Of a DNA stretch of 64,000 bases, positions 26,008 to 35,187 are shown one piece after another. The notes beneath the pieces are model-generated. The model was not told the origin of the DNA, ran no database searches, and worked only from the letters and a program-made list of their open reading frames with translations. Source of the stretch: Bog-1198 sp963727045 (GTDB taxonomy: Bacteria; Pseudomonadota; Gammaproteobacteria; Steroidobacterales; Steroidobacteraceae). How positions within the stretch are numbered: position 1 is the stretch's first letter; the number at the start of each line of letters is the position of its first letter. The stretch spans positions 1,736,001 through 1,800,000 of the forward strand of contig CAVSES010000001.1 in NCBI GenBank assembly GCA_963727045.1. The letters are read 5' to 3'. Position numbers and translations under genes: made by a program.

Positions 26008-28416
26008 TTGCGGCCCTGGACAGCATGCTTGTCGTACGGATTGCTTTGCGTTGCCGGATCGGCACCGCCGACCGACGCCGCGGCGGCGGACGCGGACACC
26101 GGGCCGGCGCCGAACAATCCGGCCACCGCGCAAGAGTTGCAGCAGGTCGTCGTGATCGGCAATGCCCCGCTGCCCGGTCTCGGCCTGCCCTTGAATCAAA
26201 TACCGGCGAACGTGCAAACGGCCAACAGCGAGGACATGCGGCGCCAGCAGACCCTGGATCTCGCCGATTATCTCAACAACAACTTCAGCGGCATCAATGT
26301 CAGCGAAAGCGCCGACAATCCGTTTCAGCTGGACATCAACTACCACGGATTCACCGCCTCGCCGCTGCTCGGTACGCCCGAGGGGCTTTCGGTTTACGTC
26401 GACGGCGTGCGCGTGAACGAGTCCTTCGGCGATACCGTCAATTGGGATTTGATCCCCGAATCGGCGATGTCCACGGTGACGCTCATGTCGGGCTCGAACC
26501 CGGTATTCGGACTCAACACCCTGGGTGGAGCGCTGTCGGTTCACACCAAGAGCGGCCACGAGAATCCCGGGACGGAGTTCGAGGGCTATGCCGGCTCCTT
26601 CGGGCGGCGCTCCTTTCAGGGAGAGAGCGGCGGGGAGGCGGGTCCGTTCGACTACTTCCTCACGGGCGAGTATTTCGACGAAAAGGGCTGGCGCGACGGC
26701 TCGCACACAGAGGTCTACCAAGGGTTCGGCAAGGTGGGATGGCAGAACGAGAAGACCGACATCGACTTGAGCTACACGTACGCGGATACCAGCCTGTACG
26801 GCAACGGCGCGGTGCCGCGAGCTTGCTCGATTTCCGGCGCCAAACGAGCTATACGCCGGATTTCACCCATAATTTGCTGGGTTTCGCGAACCTCACGGGC
26901 ACGCAATTCCTCACCGATCATCTGCTCTTGTCCGGCAATCTCTACGTTCGTCACCTCGTCACCGGCAGCAGCAACGGCAACGTCAACGACAACTATCTCG
27001 CGGACAATTACCCCGGATCCGCCGATCGACTGCGCCGCACCGCCGGCGAGCGGCGCCGAGCTCTCCTATTGCGCCAACGGCCAAACCGCCGTGTCGCGCC
27101 TGATCCAGCACACCGCCGGGTTCGGCGTGCAGCTCACCGATTCCGAGGACTTGTTCGGCATGAAGAACCAGGCGATCGTCGGCGCGGATTACGAAGACTC
27201 CAGAGACAGCTTCGAGCAGATGTTCCGCTATGGTGCGTTAGCGGCGGATCGGACGCTGATCGAGGAGGTCACGGCTCTCAACGATCAAACCGTCATTTCC
27301 CTCAAGGGCAGCAACAAAATCCTCGGGGCGTATCTGACCGACACGCTGACGCCCAGCCGCCTGTTCCACATCACGGCATCGATGCGCTACAACAGAAACA
27401 CCGAAACGCTCGACGGATTCAGCGTCGATACCGACGTGGGCGATGTCGGATCGGGATTCGGCGCGGCGAGCCCGCTCGCCGCGGAACATACATTCAGCAG
27501 CGTCAATCCGGCCGTGGGCCTGACCATGACCCCCACCGATGCGCTCACCTTCTATGCCAATTACAACGTGGCGAGCCGGGCGCCGACGGTGATCGAACTG
27601 GGCTGCTCGAATCCGGCCGCACCCTGCGGTCTGCCCAACGACTTCGCCAGCGATCCGGATTTGAAGCAGGTGGTCGCCCGAACCGCCGAGGTCGGCGTAC
27701 GCCGCAGTACGCCCGACCAGCGCTGGGTCTGGAGCGCCGATCTGTTCCGCACGGTCAACAGCGATGACATTCAGTTCGTGGCGGCGAGCACCAATCAGGG
27801 GTATTTCGACAATGTGGGCACCACCCGCCGCGAGGGCCTGGATCTCGCCATGGGCGGCAGGCAAGGCGGCCTGACCTGGCATCTGACCTACAGCTACGTC
27901 GACGCAACCTATCAGTCGACGTTTGCCGTCAACGCGGGTTCGAACAGCACCGCGGATGCGGATGGCAACATCCTGGTTCATCCCGGCGACCGCATTCCCC
28001 TGATCCCACGGCACACCGGGCGCCTCGTGCTCGATTACGAATTCAACCCGCGATGGAATGTCGGCGCCAACATGGCGCTGGTTTCCGGTTCATTTCTGCA
28101 CGGCAACGAGAACAATGCCAATCAGGCGGGGTCGGCCAATGGTCAGGGTGCCTTCATCGCGGGCAGCGGATGGATACCCGGCTACACCGTCGTCAATCTG
28201 CACGGCACCTGCCACGTCACGAAGAACGTCGAGGCGTTCGCGCGCCTCGTCAACCTCTTCGACAAGGAATACTCGACGGCCGGCTTTCTCACCGCCAATT
28301 CCTTCAACCCGAACGGTTCGTTCCGCTTCGATCCGAACGCCTGGACCAATGAGAACGCGGTGTCCCCCGCGCAGCCGCGCGCCATCTGGGCGGGAGTGCG
28401 CATCCGCGTGCATTGA
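26008..28416 (+). CDS. TonB-dependent outer-membrane receptor with an out-of-frame internal segment
   Basis: 802-codon open frame: signal peptide (LSYGLLCVAGSAPPTDA), plug domain (NQIPANVQTANSEDMRR, VYVDGVRVNESFGDTVNWD, NTLGGALSVHTKSG) and a beta-barrel with FRFDPNAW and AIWAGVRIRVH at the end. TTG at 26008 lies 7 bp after AGGAG and gives the right frame; ATG 26004 is in another frame. Between about 26815 and 27030 the correct barrel sequence (DFRRQTSYTPDFTHNLLGFA, LSGNLYVRHLVTGSSNG) lies in a different frame, so a lost base near 26817 and a gained base near 27020-27030 compensate each other. About 70 residues of the product are therefore scrambled. The ligand is unknown. Confidence 0.85.
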   Translation: MRPWTACLSYGLLCVAGSAPPTDAAAADADTGPAPNNPATAQELQQVVVIGNAPLPGLGLPLNQIPANVQTANSEDMRRQQTLDLADYLNNNFSGINVSESADNPFQLDINYHGFTASPLLGTPEGLSVYVDGVRVNESFGDTVNWDLIPESAMSTVTLMSGSNPVFGLNTLGGALSVHTKSGHENPGTEFEGYAGSFGRRSFQGESGGEAGPFDYFLTGEYFDEKGWRDGSHTEVYQGFGKVGWQNEKTDIDLSYTYADTSLYGNGAVPRACSISGAKRAIRRISPIICWVSRTSRARNSSPIICSCPAISTFVTSSPAAATATSTTTISRTITPDPPIDCAAPPASGAELSYCANGQTAVSRLIQHTAGFGVQLTDSEDLFGMKNQAIVGADYEDSRDSFEQMFRYGALAADRTLIEEVTALNDQTVISLKGSNKILGAYLTDTLTPSRLFHITASMRYNRNTETLDGFSVDTDVGDVGSGFGAASPLAAEHTFSSVNPAVGLTMTPTDALTFYANYNVASRAPTVIELGCSNPAAPCGLPNDFASDPDLKQVVARTAEVGVRRSTPDQRWVWSADLFRTVNSDDIQFVAASTNQGYFDNVGTTRREGLDLAMGGRQGGLTWHLTYSYVDATYQSTFAVNAGSNSTADADGNILVHPGDRIPLIPRHTGRLVLDYEFNPRWNVGANMALVSGSFLHGNENNANQAGSANGQGAFIAGSGWIPGYTVVNLHGTCHVTKNVEAFARLVNLFDKEYSTAGFLTANSFNPNGSFRFDPNAWTNENAVSPAQPRAIWAGVRIRVH

Positions 28417-28449
28417 GGGGTGTTCTTTTGGCGGGCGCGGGCCGTGGAC

Positions 28450-28995
28450 CTAGCCGGGCGCGCGCGAGTTCGCCCATCGAACTTTGTCGATTTCGAATAT
28501 GACGTTTTGCCGGCTCGGCTCTCCGTAGTAGGCCATCGCGGTTTCCCCCGCGTACACGCCGCCGATTTTTTCCATGGCTCTGCGGGACCTTAGGTTATCG
28601 ACGCCGACGTGAAAAATGACGCGGTCGACGAATTTGAAGGCGTGATCGAGCATCAGGGTCTTCAACGCACGATTGTAAAGACCACCCCAATGATCCCTGA
28701 CAATGAACGTGTAGCCGATCGCGATGGTGCGCCCTGCGTCGTCGAAATCATAGTAACGGGAGCTGCCGATCAGCGATCCGGTGGCGCTGTCGATCACGCA
28801 AAAAGCCCCGCCCGACTCGATGGCGCCCTTGAAGTAATTGGCGAACACGTCCCGCTGATAGCGGTCCTTGTTCGGATGCTGCTCCCAAATTTTGGGATCC
28901 GACGCGGCGCAATAGAGTGCGTCGAAGTCACCGGGTTCGAGAGGCTCGAGCTTGATCCATTGGTTCTGGATTCTCGGCTGCAGGTCGAACGGCAT
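28450..28995 (-). CDS. GNAT-family N-acetyltransferase (RimJ/RimL-like)
   Basis: 181 residues with the RimJ/RimL-type GNAT plan: N-terminal IKLEPLEPGDFDALY, a central strand IGSSRYYDFDDAGRTIAIGYTF, the acetyl-CoA-binding region DHWGGLYNRALKTLML, and the C-terminal FHVGVDNLRSRRAMEKIGG. Relatives acetylate ribosomal protein N-termini, amino acids or antibiotics; the substrate here is undetermined. It is convergent with the TonB receptor gene, 33 bp apart. Confidence 0.88.
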   Translation of the reverse strand: MPFDLQPRIQNQWIKLEPLEPGDFDALYCAASDPKIWEQHPNKDRYQRDVFANYFKGAIESGGAFCVIDSATGSLIGSSRYYDFDDAGRTIAIGYTFIVRDHWGGLYNRALKTLMLDHAFKFVDRVIFHVGVDNLRSRRAMEKIGGVYAGETAMAYYGEPSRQNVIFEIDKVRWANSRAPG

Positions 28996-29050
28996 GGTGC
29001 AAGCTTACCTCACCGCGCGCGGCGGCGGGAAGTGCAGCCGGCCAGCGGCC

Positions 29051-32000
29051 TTAGGTCTTTCTCGAGGACTCGCGCAGGTAGGGAAACTCCTTGGTCGAGC
29101 GGGGTTCGGCGATATGAAATCCCTGCGCGTAGCCGATCCCGAGCCGGCCAAGTTCGGCCAGCACCTCGCGGGATTCCACCCGCTCGGCAATGGTCTGAAT
29201 CCCCATGGTCCGGCCGACCTGGCTGATCGCCTCGATCATGCTGCGATCCACGCGATCGTGAGTGACGTTTTCCACGAATTGCCCGTCGATCTTCAAATAG
29301 TCGACCGGCAAGGTCTTCAAATACATGAATGAGGACAAACCGCTGCCGAAATCGTCCAGCGCAAAGTGGCATCCGCGCGCCTTGAGCTCGCGCATGAAAT
29401 ACACCACGTTGCCGAGGTTCGCGATCGCGGCGGTCTCCGTGATCTCGAAGCACATGGCGCCCGGGGCGAGCTCATGGCCGTTGAGCTCGGCGATCAAGTA
29501 CTCGAGAAAGCGTTCATCGTTGAGCGATGTCCCCGATAAATTGACGGCGATCGTGAAAGGCTTCACCCCCGAACCCACGCGATGCACGAGGCGATCGAGC
29601 GCCTGGCGCACCACCCACCGGTCGATCGACGGCATGACGTTATAGCGTTCCGCGGCGGGAATGAATTCGGCCGGCGTCACGAGGGCGCCGGATTCGTCGC
29701 GCAGGCGCAGCATGAGTTCGAAGTGCTCATGTTCGTGCTCGGCCGCGCCGATGGGCACGATGGGCTGGTAAAAGAGTTCGAAGCGGCTCTCATCGCATGC
29801 CCGAGCCAACTTCGAGACCCAGTGCATTTCGCGGTGCCGCTCGGGCACATCGTCCGGCTTGTAGAGCTGGACCCGATTGCGGCCCAGGTCCTTCGCCGAG
29901 TAGCAGGCGACGTCGGCGGCGCTCATCACGTTCGACACCGTGGGAGTCTCGCTGGTGATTTCCACGATGCCGATGCTCACCCCGATTTCGAGCGCCCCAT
30001 CCTGCCAGACGAAGCGAAAATCGCGGATCGCCTGGCGCAGGCTTTCCGCGATCCGCATCGCCTGATCCAGAAAACACCCCTGCAGCAAAATGCCGAACTC
30101 ATCGCCGCCCAACCGTGCCAGCGTGTCGCCGCCGCGCACCCTCGACTGCAGCACGCCGGTGATCTGCTTCAGCAGTTGATCGCCCGCCGGATGACCGCAG
30201 GTGTCGTTGACCAGCTTGAATTGATCCAGGTCGAGGTACAGCAGCGCATGGCGGGCGCCGGCGTCCTGGTGCGCATTCTCGACCGCGGCGGTCAGGCGAT
30301 TCTCGAATTCGCGCCGGTTGATCAGGCCGGTGAGCGCATCGTGGCTCGCCTGGTAATGCAGGGCACGGTGCAGCCGCCGCTCCTTGCTCACGTCGTGGAA
30401 CACCATGACTGCACCGATGAGGTTGCCCGCCCGGTCGCGGATCGGCGCCGCGGAATCCTGGATGGCGAGTTCCTGGCCGCGCCGGTTCAGGAGGACCGTG
30501 TGCTCGGTGAGCCCGAGCAGCTGGCCCTCCCGAAGGCAGCGCATGACCGGGCTTTCGCGGGCTTCGCGCGTCGTCTCATCGACGACGGTCAACACCTCGC
30601 CGATGAGCTTCGTCTGCGCTTCGCGGCTCTCCCAGCCGGTCAGACTTTCGGCGACCGGATTCATGTAATCGATGCGACCCTCGGAATCGGTGGTGATGAC
30701 CGCATCGCCGATCGATTGCAGGGTGACCTGGGCACGCTCCTTGGCCTGGAATACCGCGGTTTCCGCCTTCTTGCGCTCGGTGATGTCGGTGAGCGTCCCC
30801 TCGTAGCCGGTCACGCGGCCGTGAGCGTCCCGAACCACGCGGCTCGAGTCCAGAACCACGAGCATGGAGCCATCCTTGCGGCGCAGGATGTATTCTTCGT
30901 TGCGCAGCTCGCCCTCGCTCTCCACCCGGCGCACGAAGGTGTCGCGGTCGCTCGGGTACCAATACAGCGCCCCCGCCGACAGCCGATACAACTCCTCGGC
31001 CGAGGAGTATCCCATCAGGTTCACGAAGGCCGGATTGGCGACGAGAATGCGGCCATCGCGCGAGGTCTGGTACACGCCCTCCATCATGCTTTCGAACAAC
31101 CCGCGAAATTTGGCTTCGCTGTTGCGCAGCGCATCTTCGGCGCCGCGCCGCTCGATGGCGATCCCGGCGATCTGCGCCATGCGCGACATCAGCTCATGGT
31201 CCCGCGCCGACGGAATGCCCGGATGTCGCCGGTAGACCGCAAACGTGCCCACCACCTGACCGTCCGAGGCGACGATGGGCGTGGACCACGCGGCTCGCAA
31301 CGCGGCGTGCCGCGCGGCGTCGCGGCGATATTCCCACAGCGCATCGGCCTCGATGTCGGCCACCGTGATCTGGCGGGCCAGGTACACGGCGGCCGAGCAG
31401 GAGCCGAATCGGATGCCGATCGGCACCCCGTCCATCGCCGCCACGAACTCGCGCGGCAAATCCGGTGCGACGCCGAAATTCAACGCCTGACGTTCCGGGT
31501 CGAACAGATTGATCGCGCAGGAGCTCTCCGCCATGACCCGCCCGATCAGCTCGCAGATCGACTCGAGCGCCGTGGTGAGCGGCGCATTGGCGGCGATTTT
31601 CTCGAAGATCCGCCGCTCCCCCGCCGCGATCGCCTCGGCGCGCTTGCGCTCGGTGATGTCGGTGATGCTGGCGCGAATCAGGCGCCGGTTCGAGCTCGGC
31701 AGGCGCACGAAACGCACCTCGCAGGGCAGCGCGTGACCCGCGGCATCGCAGTGCGTCCATTCGAACACCGGTGCATCGCCCGCCAGCGCCCCCTCGATGA
31801 AGCCGCGCGGCCGGCCAAAGGACAACGTGCCGTCGGGCTGGTGCGCGGGACTGATCTTGTCCGGACCGCTCACGAGCAGGGTCTCGCGCGGCATCTTGAA
31901 GAAGCGGCATGCATTGTCGTTGACGTCGACGAACTTGCCCTGGTCGACGTCGAACACGACGATCACTTCGGGGGCGTGTTCGACCAGCGTCCGGTAGCGC

Positions 32001-32656
32001 GCCTCGCTTTCCCGCATGGATTGCTCGGCCAGGTGCCGTTCGGTGATGTCCCGGATGCTGACGATGTAGCCGTCCCGCCAGTTGAGCTTCGCCTTGCTGA
32101 CCGCGATCTCCACCGCCACCCGATTGCCGCCCTTGGCGCGGCCCCACGTCTGGTGGGCGGCGAGATCGACATGCGTATCGTCGATCTTCGTGGCGAAGCG
32201 CTCGAGAAAGTCGCTGCGGCCGACCGCAATGTCGGGAAGGAGGAATTCGAGGGGACGGCCGAGGACTTCGGCGGAGTCGTAGCCGAAAATGCGCTCGCCG
32301 GTCGGATTGAAGGTTTCGATGTGGCCGGCATCGTCCACCGTGACGATGGCATCCTTGACGTTGTCCAGAATGGCCTGCAGATGCGAGGCGGTCTGCTCGC
32401 GGATCTCGCGCGTGAGGGCCTGCGCCTCATCGGACATGAGCTGCATCGAGCGCACGATGCCGCGCCGTTCAGCGTCGATCCGATCGTAGTGTGCGCTGAC
32501 CGTTCTGAGAAGCGATTCGACCGACAGCTCGCCGCCCCCGCCGCACGCCTCTGCCATCTGGCGCTCGAGCAGGTGGTTCAAGCCCTCGGCGGGCTGCGTC
32601 GTCTCGCTACGAACGGCGGTCGCGATATCGCGTGACAAAATCCCTCTCTCCCGCAC
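29051..32656 (-). CDS. Multi-PAS/GAF GGDEF-EAL cyclic-di-GMP enzyme
   Basis: 1,201 residues, apparently soluble. Domains in order: PAS at about 90-210 (ILDNVKDAIVTVDDAGHIET), PAS at 215-335, GAF at 345-500 (LESICELIGRVMAESSCAIN), PAS at 510-630, PAS at 640-765, GGDEF at 770-930 and EAL at 945-1190. The cyclase signature is intact (RLGGDEFGILL). The EAL domain starts FELFYQPIVPI and keeps the DDFGSGLSSF loop, LKIDGQF and a final AERVES, but the signature reads ELMLR instead of EALLR, leaving the metal Glu in place. It could make, break or sense c-di-GMP. The start near 32656 is approximate. Confidence 0.9.
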   Translation of the reverse strand: MRERGILSRDIATAVRSETTQPAEGLNHLLERQMAEACGGGGELSVESLLRTVSAHYDRIDAERRGIVRSMQLMSDEAQALTREIREQTASHLQAILDNVKDAIVTVDDAGHIETFNPTGERIFGYDSAEVLGRPLEFLLPDIAVGRSDFLERFATKIDDTHVDLAAHQTWGRAKGGNRVAVEIAVSKAKLNWRDGYIVSIRDITERHLAEQSMRESEARYRTLVEHAPEVIVVFDVDQGKFVDVNDNACRFFKMPRETLLVSGPDKISPAHQPDGTLSFGRPRGFIEGALAGDAPVFEWTHCDAAGHALPCEVRFVRLPSSNRRLIRASITDITERKRAEAIAAGERRIFEKIAANAPLTTALESICELIGRVMAESSCAINLFDPERQALNFGVAPDLPREFVAAMDGVPIGIRFGSCSAAVYLARQITVADIEADALWEYRRDAARHAALRAAWSTPIVASDGQVVGTFAVYRRHPGIPSARDHELMSRMAQIAGIAIERRGAEDALRNSEAKFRGLFESMMEGVYQTSRDGRILVANPAFVNLMGYSSAEELYRLSAGALYWYPSDRDTFVRRVESEGELRNEEYILRRKDGSMLVVLDSSRVVRDAHGRVTGYEGTLTDITERKKAETAVFQAKERAQVTLQSIGDAVITTDSEGRIDYMNPVAESLTGWESREAQTKLIGEVLTVVDETTREARESPVMRCLREGQLLGLTEHTVLLNRRGQELAIQDSAAPIRDRAGNLIGAVMVFHDVSKERRLHRALHYQASHDALTGLINRREFENRLTAAVENAHQDAGARHALLYLDLDQFKLVNDTCGHPAGDQLLKQITGVLQSRVRGGDTLARLGGDEFGILLQGCFLDQAMRIAESLRQAIRDFRFVWQDGALEIGVSIGIVEITSETPTVSNVMSAADVACYSAKDLGRNRVQLYKPDDVPERHREMHWVSKLARACDESRFELFYQPIVPIGAAEHEHEHFELMLRLRDESGALVTPAEFIPAAERYNVMPSIDRWVVRQALDRLVHRVGSGVKPFTIAVNLSGTSLNDERFLEYLIAELNGHELAPGAMCFEITETAAIANLGNVVYFMRELKARGCHFALDDFGSGLSSFMYLKTLPVDYLKIDGQFVENVTHDRVDRSMIEAISQVGRTMGIQTIAERVESREVLAELGRLGIGYAQGFHIAEPRSTKEFPYLRESSRKT

Positions 32657-32760
32657 TGCATCGACGGCGCTCGGGGGCGCCGGAATCAGTAGATGTTAGG
32701 GGGATCCCGCAAGTGCGGCGTGACGCGCTTCTCGGTTCGGCCAATAATCGGTTAAATGCC

Positions 32761-34590
32761 CTACGATCCTTGTTCCACGGTCTCGCGCTCGGAGCGCTTG
32801 CGGTCGTTTTCCCGCAAATTGCGCTTGCGCAGGCGCACGGAGGAGGGGGTCACTTCGATGAGTTCGTCATCGTCGATGAATTCCATCGCCTGCTCGAGCG
32901 AGAATCGGATCGGGGGCGTCAAGACCACATTTTCATCCTTGCCGGCGGCGCGCATGTTGGTCAGCTTCTTGCCCTTGAGGGGGTTCACCACGAGGTCGTT
33001 GTCGCGATTGTTGAGGCCGATGATCATCCCCTCATACACCTCCTCGCCCGGGCCGATGCAGAGCCTTCCCCGCTCCTGCAGGCTGAACAGCGAATAGGCC
33101 AACGCCACCCCCTGGCCGTTCGCGATCAACACGCCGTTCGGACGCTGACCGAGTTCCCGCTGCACCACCGGTCCGTAATGATCGAACACGTGATGCAGAA
33201 GGCCCGTACCGCGGGTCATGGTGCGAAATTCGGTCTGGAATCCGATCAGTCCGCGCGAGGGGACCATGTAGTCCAGGCGGATTCGGCCGCGGCCGTCCGC
33301 CTGCATGTCCTTGAGTTCCGCGCCGCGGCTGCCGAGCGCCGACATGATGTCGCCTTGAGCATCTGCGTCGGCATCGACGGTGACCTGTTCGTACGGCTCG
33401 TGCGCAGCGCCGTCGATCTGTTTGATGACCACGCGCGGCCTCGACACAGCCATCTCATAGCCCTCGCGCCGCATGTTCTCGAGCAGCACGCCCAAGTGCA
33501 ATTCGCCGCGGCCGAACACCACGAACTTGTCGGGGTCCGCCGTCGGTTCCACGCGCAACGCCACGTTGTGAATGGCCTCCCGCTCGAGACGCTCGCGGAT
33601 CTGCCGGCTGGTGACGAATTTGCCTTCCCGGCCGAGAAACGGCGAGGTGTTGACCTCGAACGTCATGCTGATCGTCGGTTCATCGACGGTGAGGCTCGGC
33701 AACGGTTCGACCTTCGCGGGATCGCACAGCGTGTCGGAGACCTTGGGCTCGCCGATCCCGGCAAAGGCCACGATGTCGCCGGCGCTGGCCGACTCGACTT
33801 CCACCCGCGTCAATCCATGAAAGCCGAGGATCTGTGTGATTCTCTCGCTGCGCTGCCTGCCTTCGCGGTTGACCACCGTCACCGCCATGCCGCGCTTGAT
33901 GGTGCCGCGCTTGATGCGTCCGATGCCGATGGCGCCGACGTAGCTCGAGTAGTCGAGCAGCGTAACTTGAAGCTGCAAGGGTCCGTCCGCATCCACATCG
34001 GGCGGCGGGCAATGCTCGACGATGGTCTTGAACAAGGGCTGCATGTCGCCGTCTCGAACCGTCGAGTCCAGGCCCGCGAAACCGCGCAAGGCCGAGGCAT
34101 ACACCACTGGGAAATCGAGCTGCTCGTCGGTCGCTCCCAGCCGGTCGAACAAATCGAACGTCTGATCCAGCACCCAGCCGGGACGAGCCTCGTCGCGGTC
34201 GATCTTGTTGATGACGACGATGGGGCGCAGGCCGTGCTTGAACGCCTTCTGCGTGACGAACCGGGTCTGCGGCATGGGTCCGTCCACCGCGTCGACCAGC
34301 AGCAGCACGCAATCGACCATCGCAAGCACACGCTCGACCTCTCCACCAAAATCCGCATGCCCGGGCGTGTCGACAATGTTGATTCGATAGTCGCCCCAGG
34401 TGATCGCGGTGTTCTTCGCGAGGATGGTGATGCCGCGCTCGCGCTCCAGATCGTTCGAATCCATGACCCGCTCCTGCAAGTCCTTGCGGGCATCGAGCGT
34501 GCCGGATTGCCGCAGCAGTTGATCCACGAGCGTGGTCTTGCCGTGATCGACGTGCGCGATGATGGCGATATTGCGAAGTTTCTGAGTCAC
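32761..34590 (-). CDS. typA: Ribosome-associated GTPase TypA/BipA
   Basis: 609-residue translational GTPase acting in ribosome assembly and stress adaptation. G1 AHVDHGKTT, switch I region ERGITILAKNT, G3 DTPGHADFGGE, G4 INKIDRDEAR and G5 YASALRGFAG are present, followed by the beta-barrel, two alpha-beta domains and the BipA-specific C-terminal domain (EVYEGMIIG, KGKKLTNMRAAGKDE). Length matches the family. It is transcribed alone, about 105 bp before the PAS-GGDEF-EAL start. Confidence 0.97.
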   Translation of the reverse strand: MTQKLRNIAIIAHVDHGKTTLVDQLLRQSGTLDARKDLQERVMDSNDLERERGITILAKNTAITWGDYRINIVDTPGHADFGGEVERVLAMVDCVLLLVDAVDGPMPQTRFVTQKAFKHGLRPIVVINKIDRDEARPGWVLDQTFDLFDRLGATDEQLDFPVVYASALRGFAGLDSTVRDGDMQPLFKTIVEHCPPPDVDADGPLQLQVTLLDYSSYVGAIGIGRIKRGTIKRGMAVTVVNREGRQRSERITQILGFHGLTRVEVESASAGDIVAFAGIGEPKVSDTLCDPAKVEPLPSLTVDEPTISMTFEVNTSPFLGREGKFVTSRQIRERLEREAIHNVALRVEPTADPDKFVVFGRGELHLGVLLENMRREGYEMAVSRPRVVIKQIDGAAHEPYEQVTVDADADAQGDIMSALGSRGAELKDMQADGRGRIRLDYMVPSRGLIGFQTEFRTMTRGTGLLHHVFDHYGPVVQRELGQRPNGVLIANGQGVALAYSLFSLQERGRLCIGPGEEVYEGMIIGLNNRDNDLVVNPLKGKKLTNMRAAGKDENVVLTPPIRFSLEQAMEFIDDDELIEVTPSSVRLRKRNLRENDRKRSERETVEQGS

Positions 34591-34648
34591 AGTGAGTCCC
34601 GAGGAAACCCACCATTATAGAGCCTGAACGGCGCTTGCGCCTTAAGTT

Positions 34649-35158
34649 TCAGCGTTCGACGATGAGAGGGATGGAAAACACCCGTGAATCGGTCTGATCG
34701 TCGCGTTTGAGGGACACGGTCAGGCTCAGCAACAAGACGCCGTCCCCGGAGGGCGTCACCTTGACGTCCTGGCGGTACACCTGTCCCGCCTCCACGGCAG
34801 GCAATTCAAGTTGATTGGCCCCCGGGGCGACGGTCAGTCCGTCGCCGCCCGTCACCTGGATGTCGCCCGCGATTGCGTCGATTTGCGGCAAGACCGCAAC
34901 GTCGATATCGAGCGGCTGCCCGATCGCGGGGCGTTCGCGCAGGTCGAATTTCAGTTTGACCGGCAGCTGAGACTTGCCCTGGCTCGTGGCTTCCACCATT
35001 CCGGCCGTCAGCTCTTCCGCCCCCGGGCCTCTCTTGACGACCGCGGGCGCATTGACGCGAGGCGCGTTCGGCGCCGCCTGCGGCGCCCCCGCATCCTGAT
35101 GACAGCCGCCAATCAACAATGCCACCGTGCAGGGGATGAGGGCTCTCGCGGTATTCAT
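34649..35158 (-). CDS. Putative lipoprotein, unknown function
   Basis: 169 residues from the ATG at 35158, with lipoprotein signal TVALLIGGC. The mature part has a low-complexity stretch of Ala/Pro/Asn and then a beta-rich domain (LPVKLKFDLRERPAIGQPLDIDVAVLP split over two strands, VTPSGDGVLLLSLTVSL) ending in a conserved-looking FSIPLIVER. It is transcribed after srkA with 29 bp between them. I do not recognise the family. Confidence 0.75.
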   Translation of the reverse strand: MNTARALIPCTVALLIGGCHQDAGAPQAAPNAPRVNAPAVVKRGPGAEELTAGMVEATSQGKSQLPVKLKFDLRERPAIGQPLDIDVAVLPQIDAIAGDIQVTGGDGLTVAPGANQLELPAVEAGQVYRQDVKVTPSGDGVLLLSLTVSLKRDDQTDSRVFSIPLIVER

Positions 35159-35187
35159 GCATCTATGATCACCAAATATGCCGCCGA

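Noticed and set aside
25260..27767. 835-codon plus-strand open frame spanning the kinase and the TonB gene
   Set aside because: Only the segment at about 26820-27020 is meaningful, and that is the displaced part of the TonB receptor; the rest is shadow sequence.
29582..32635. 1,017-codon plus-strand open frame
   Set aside because: Exactly antisense to the PAS-GAF-GGDEF-EAL gene, low-complexity composition, no domain.
32632..34620. 662-codon plus-strand open frame
   Set aside because: Antisense shadow of typA.
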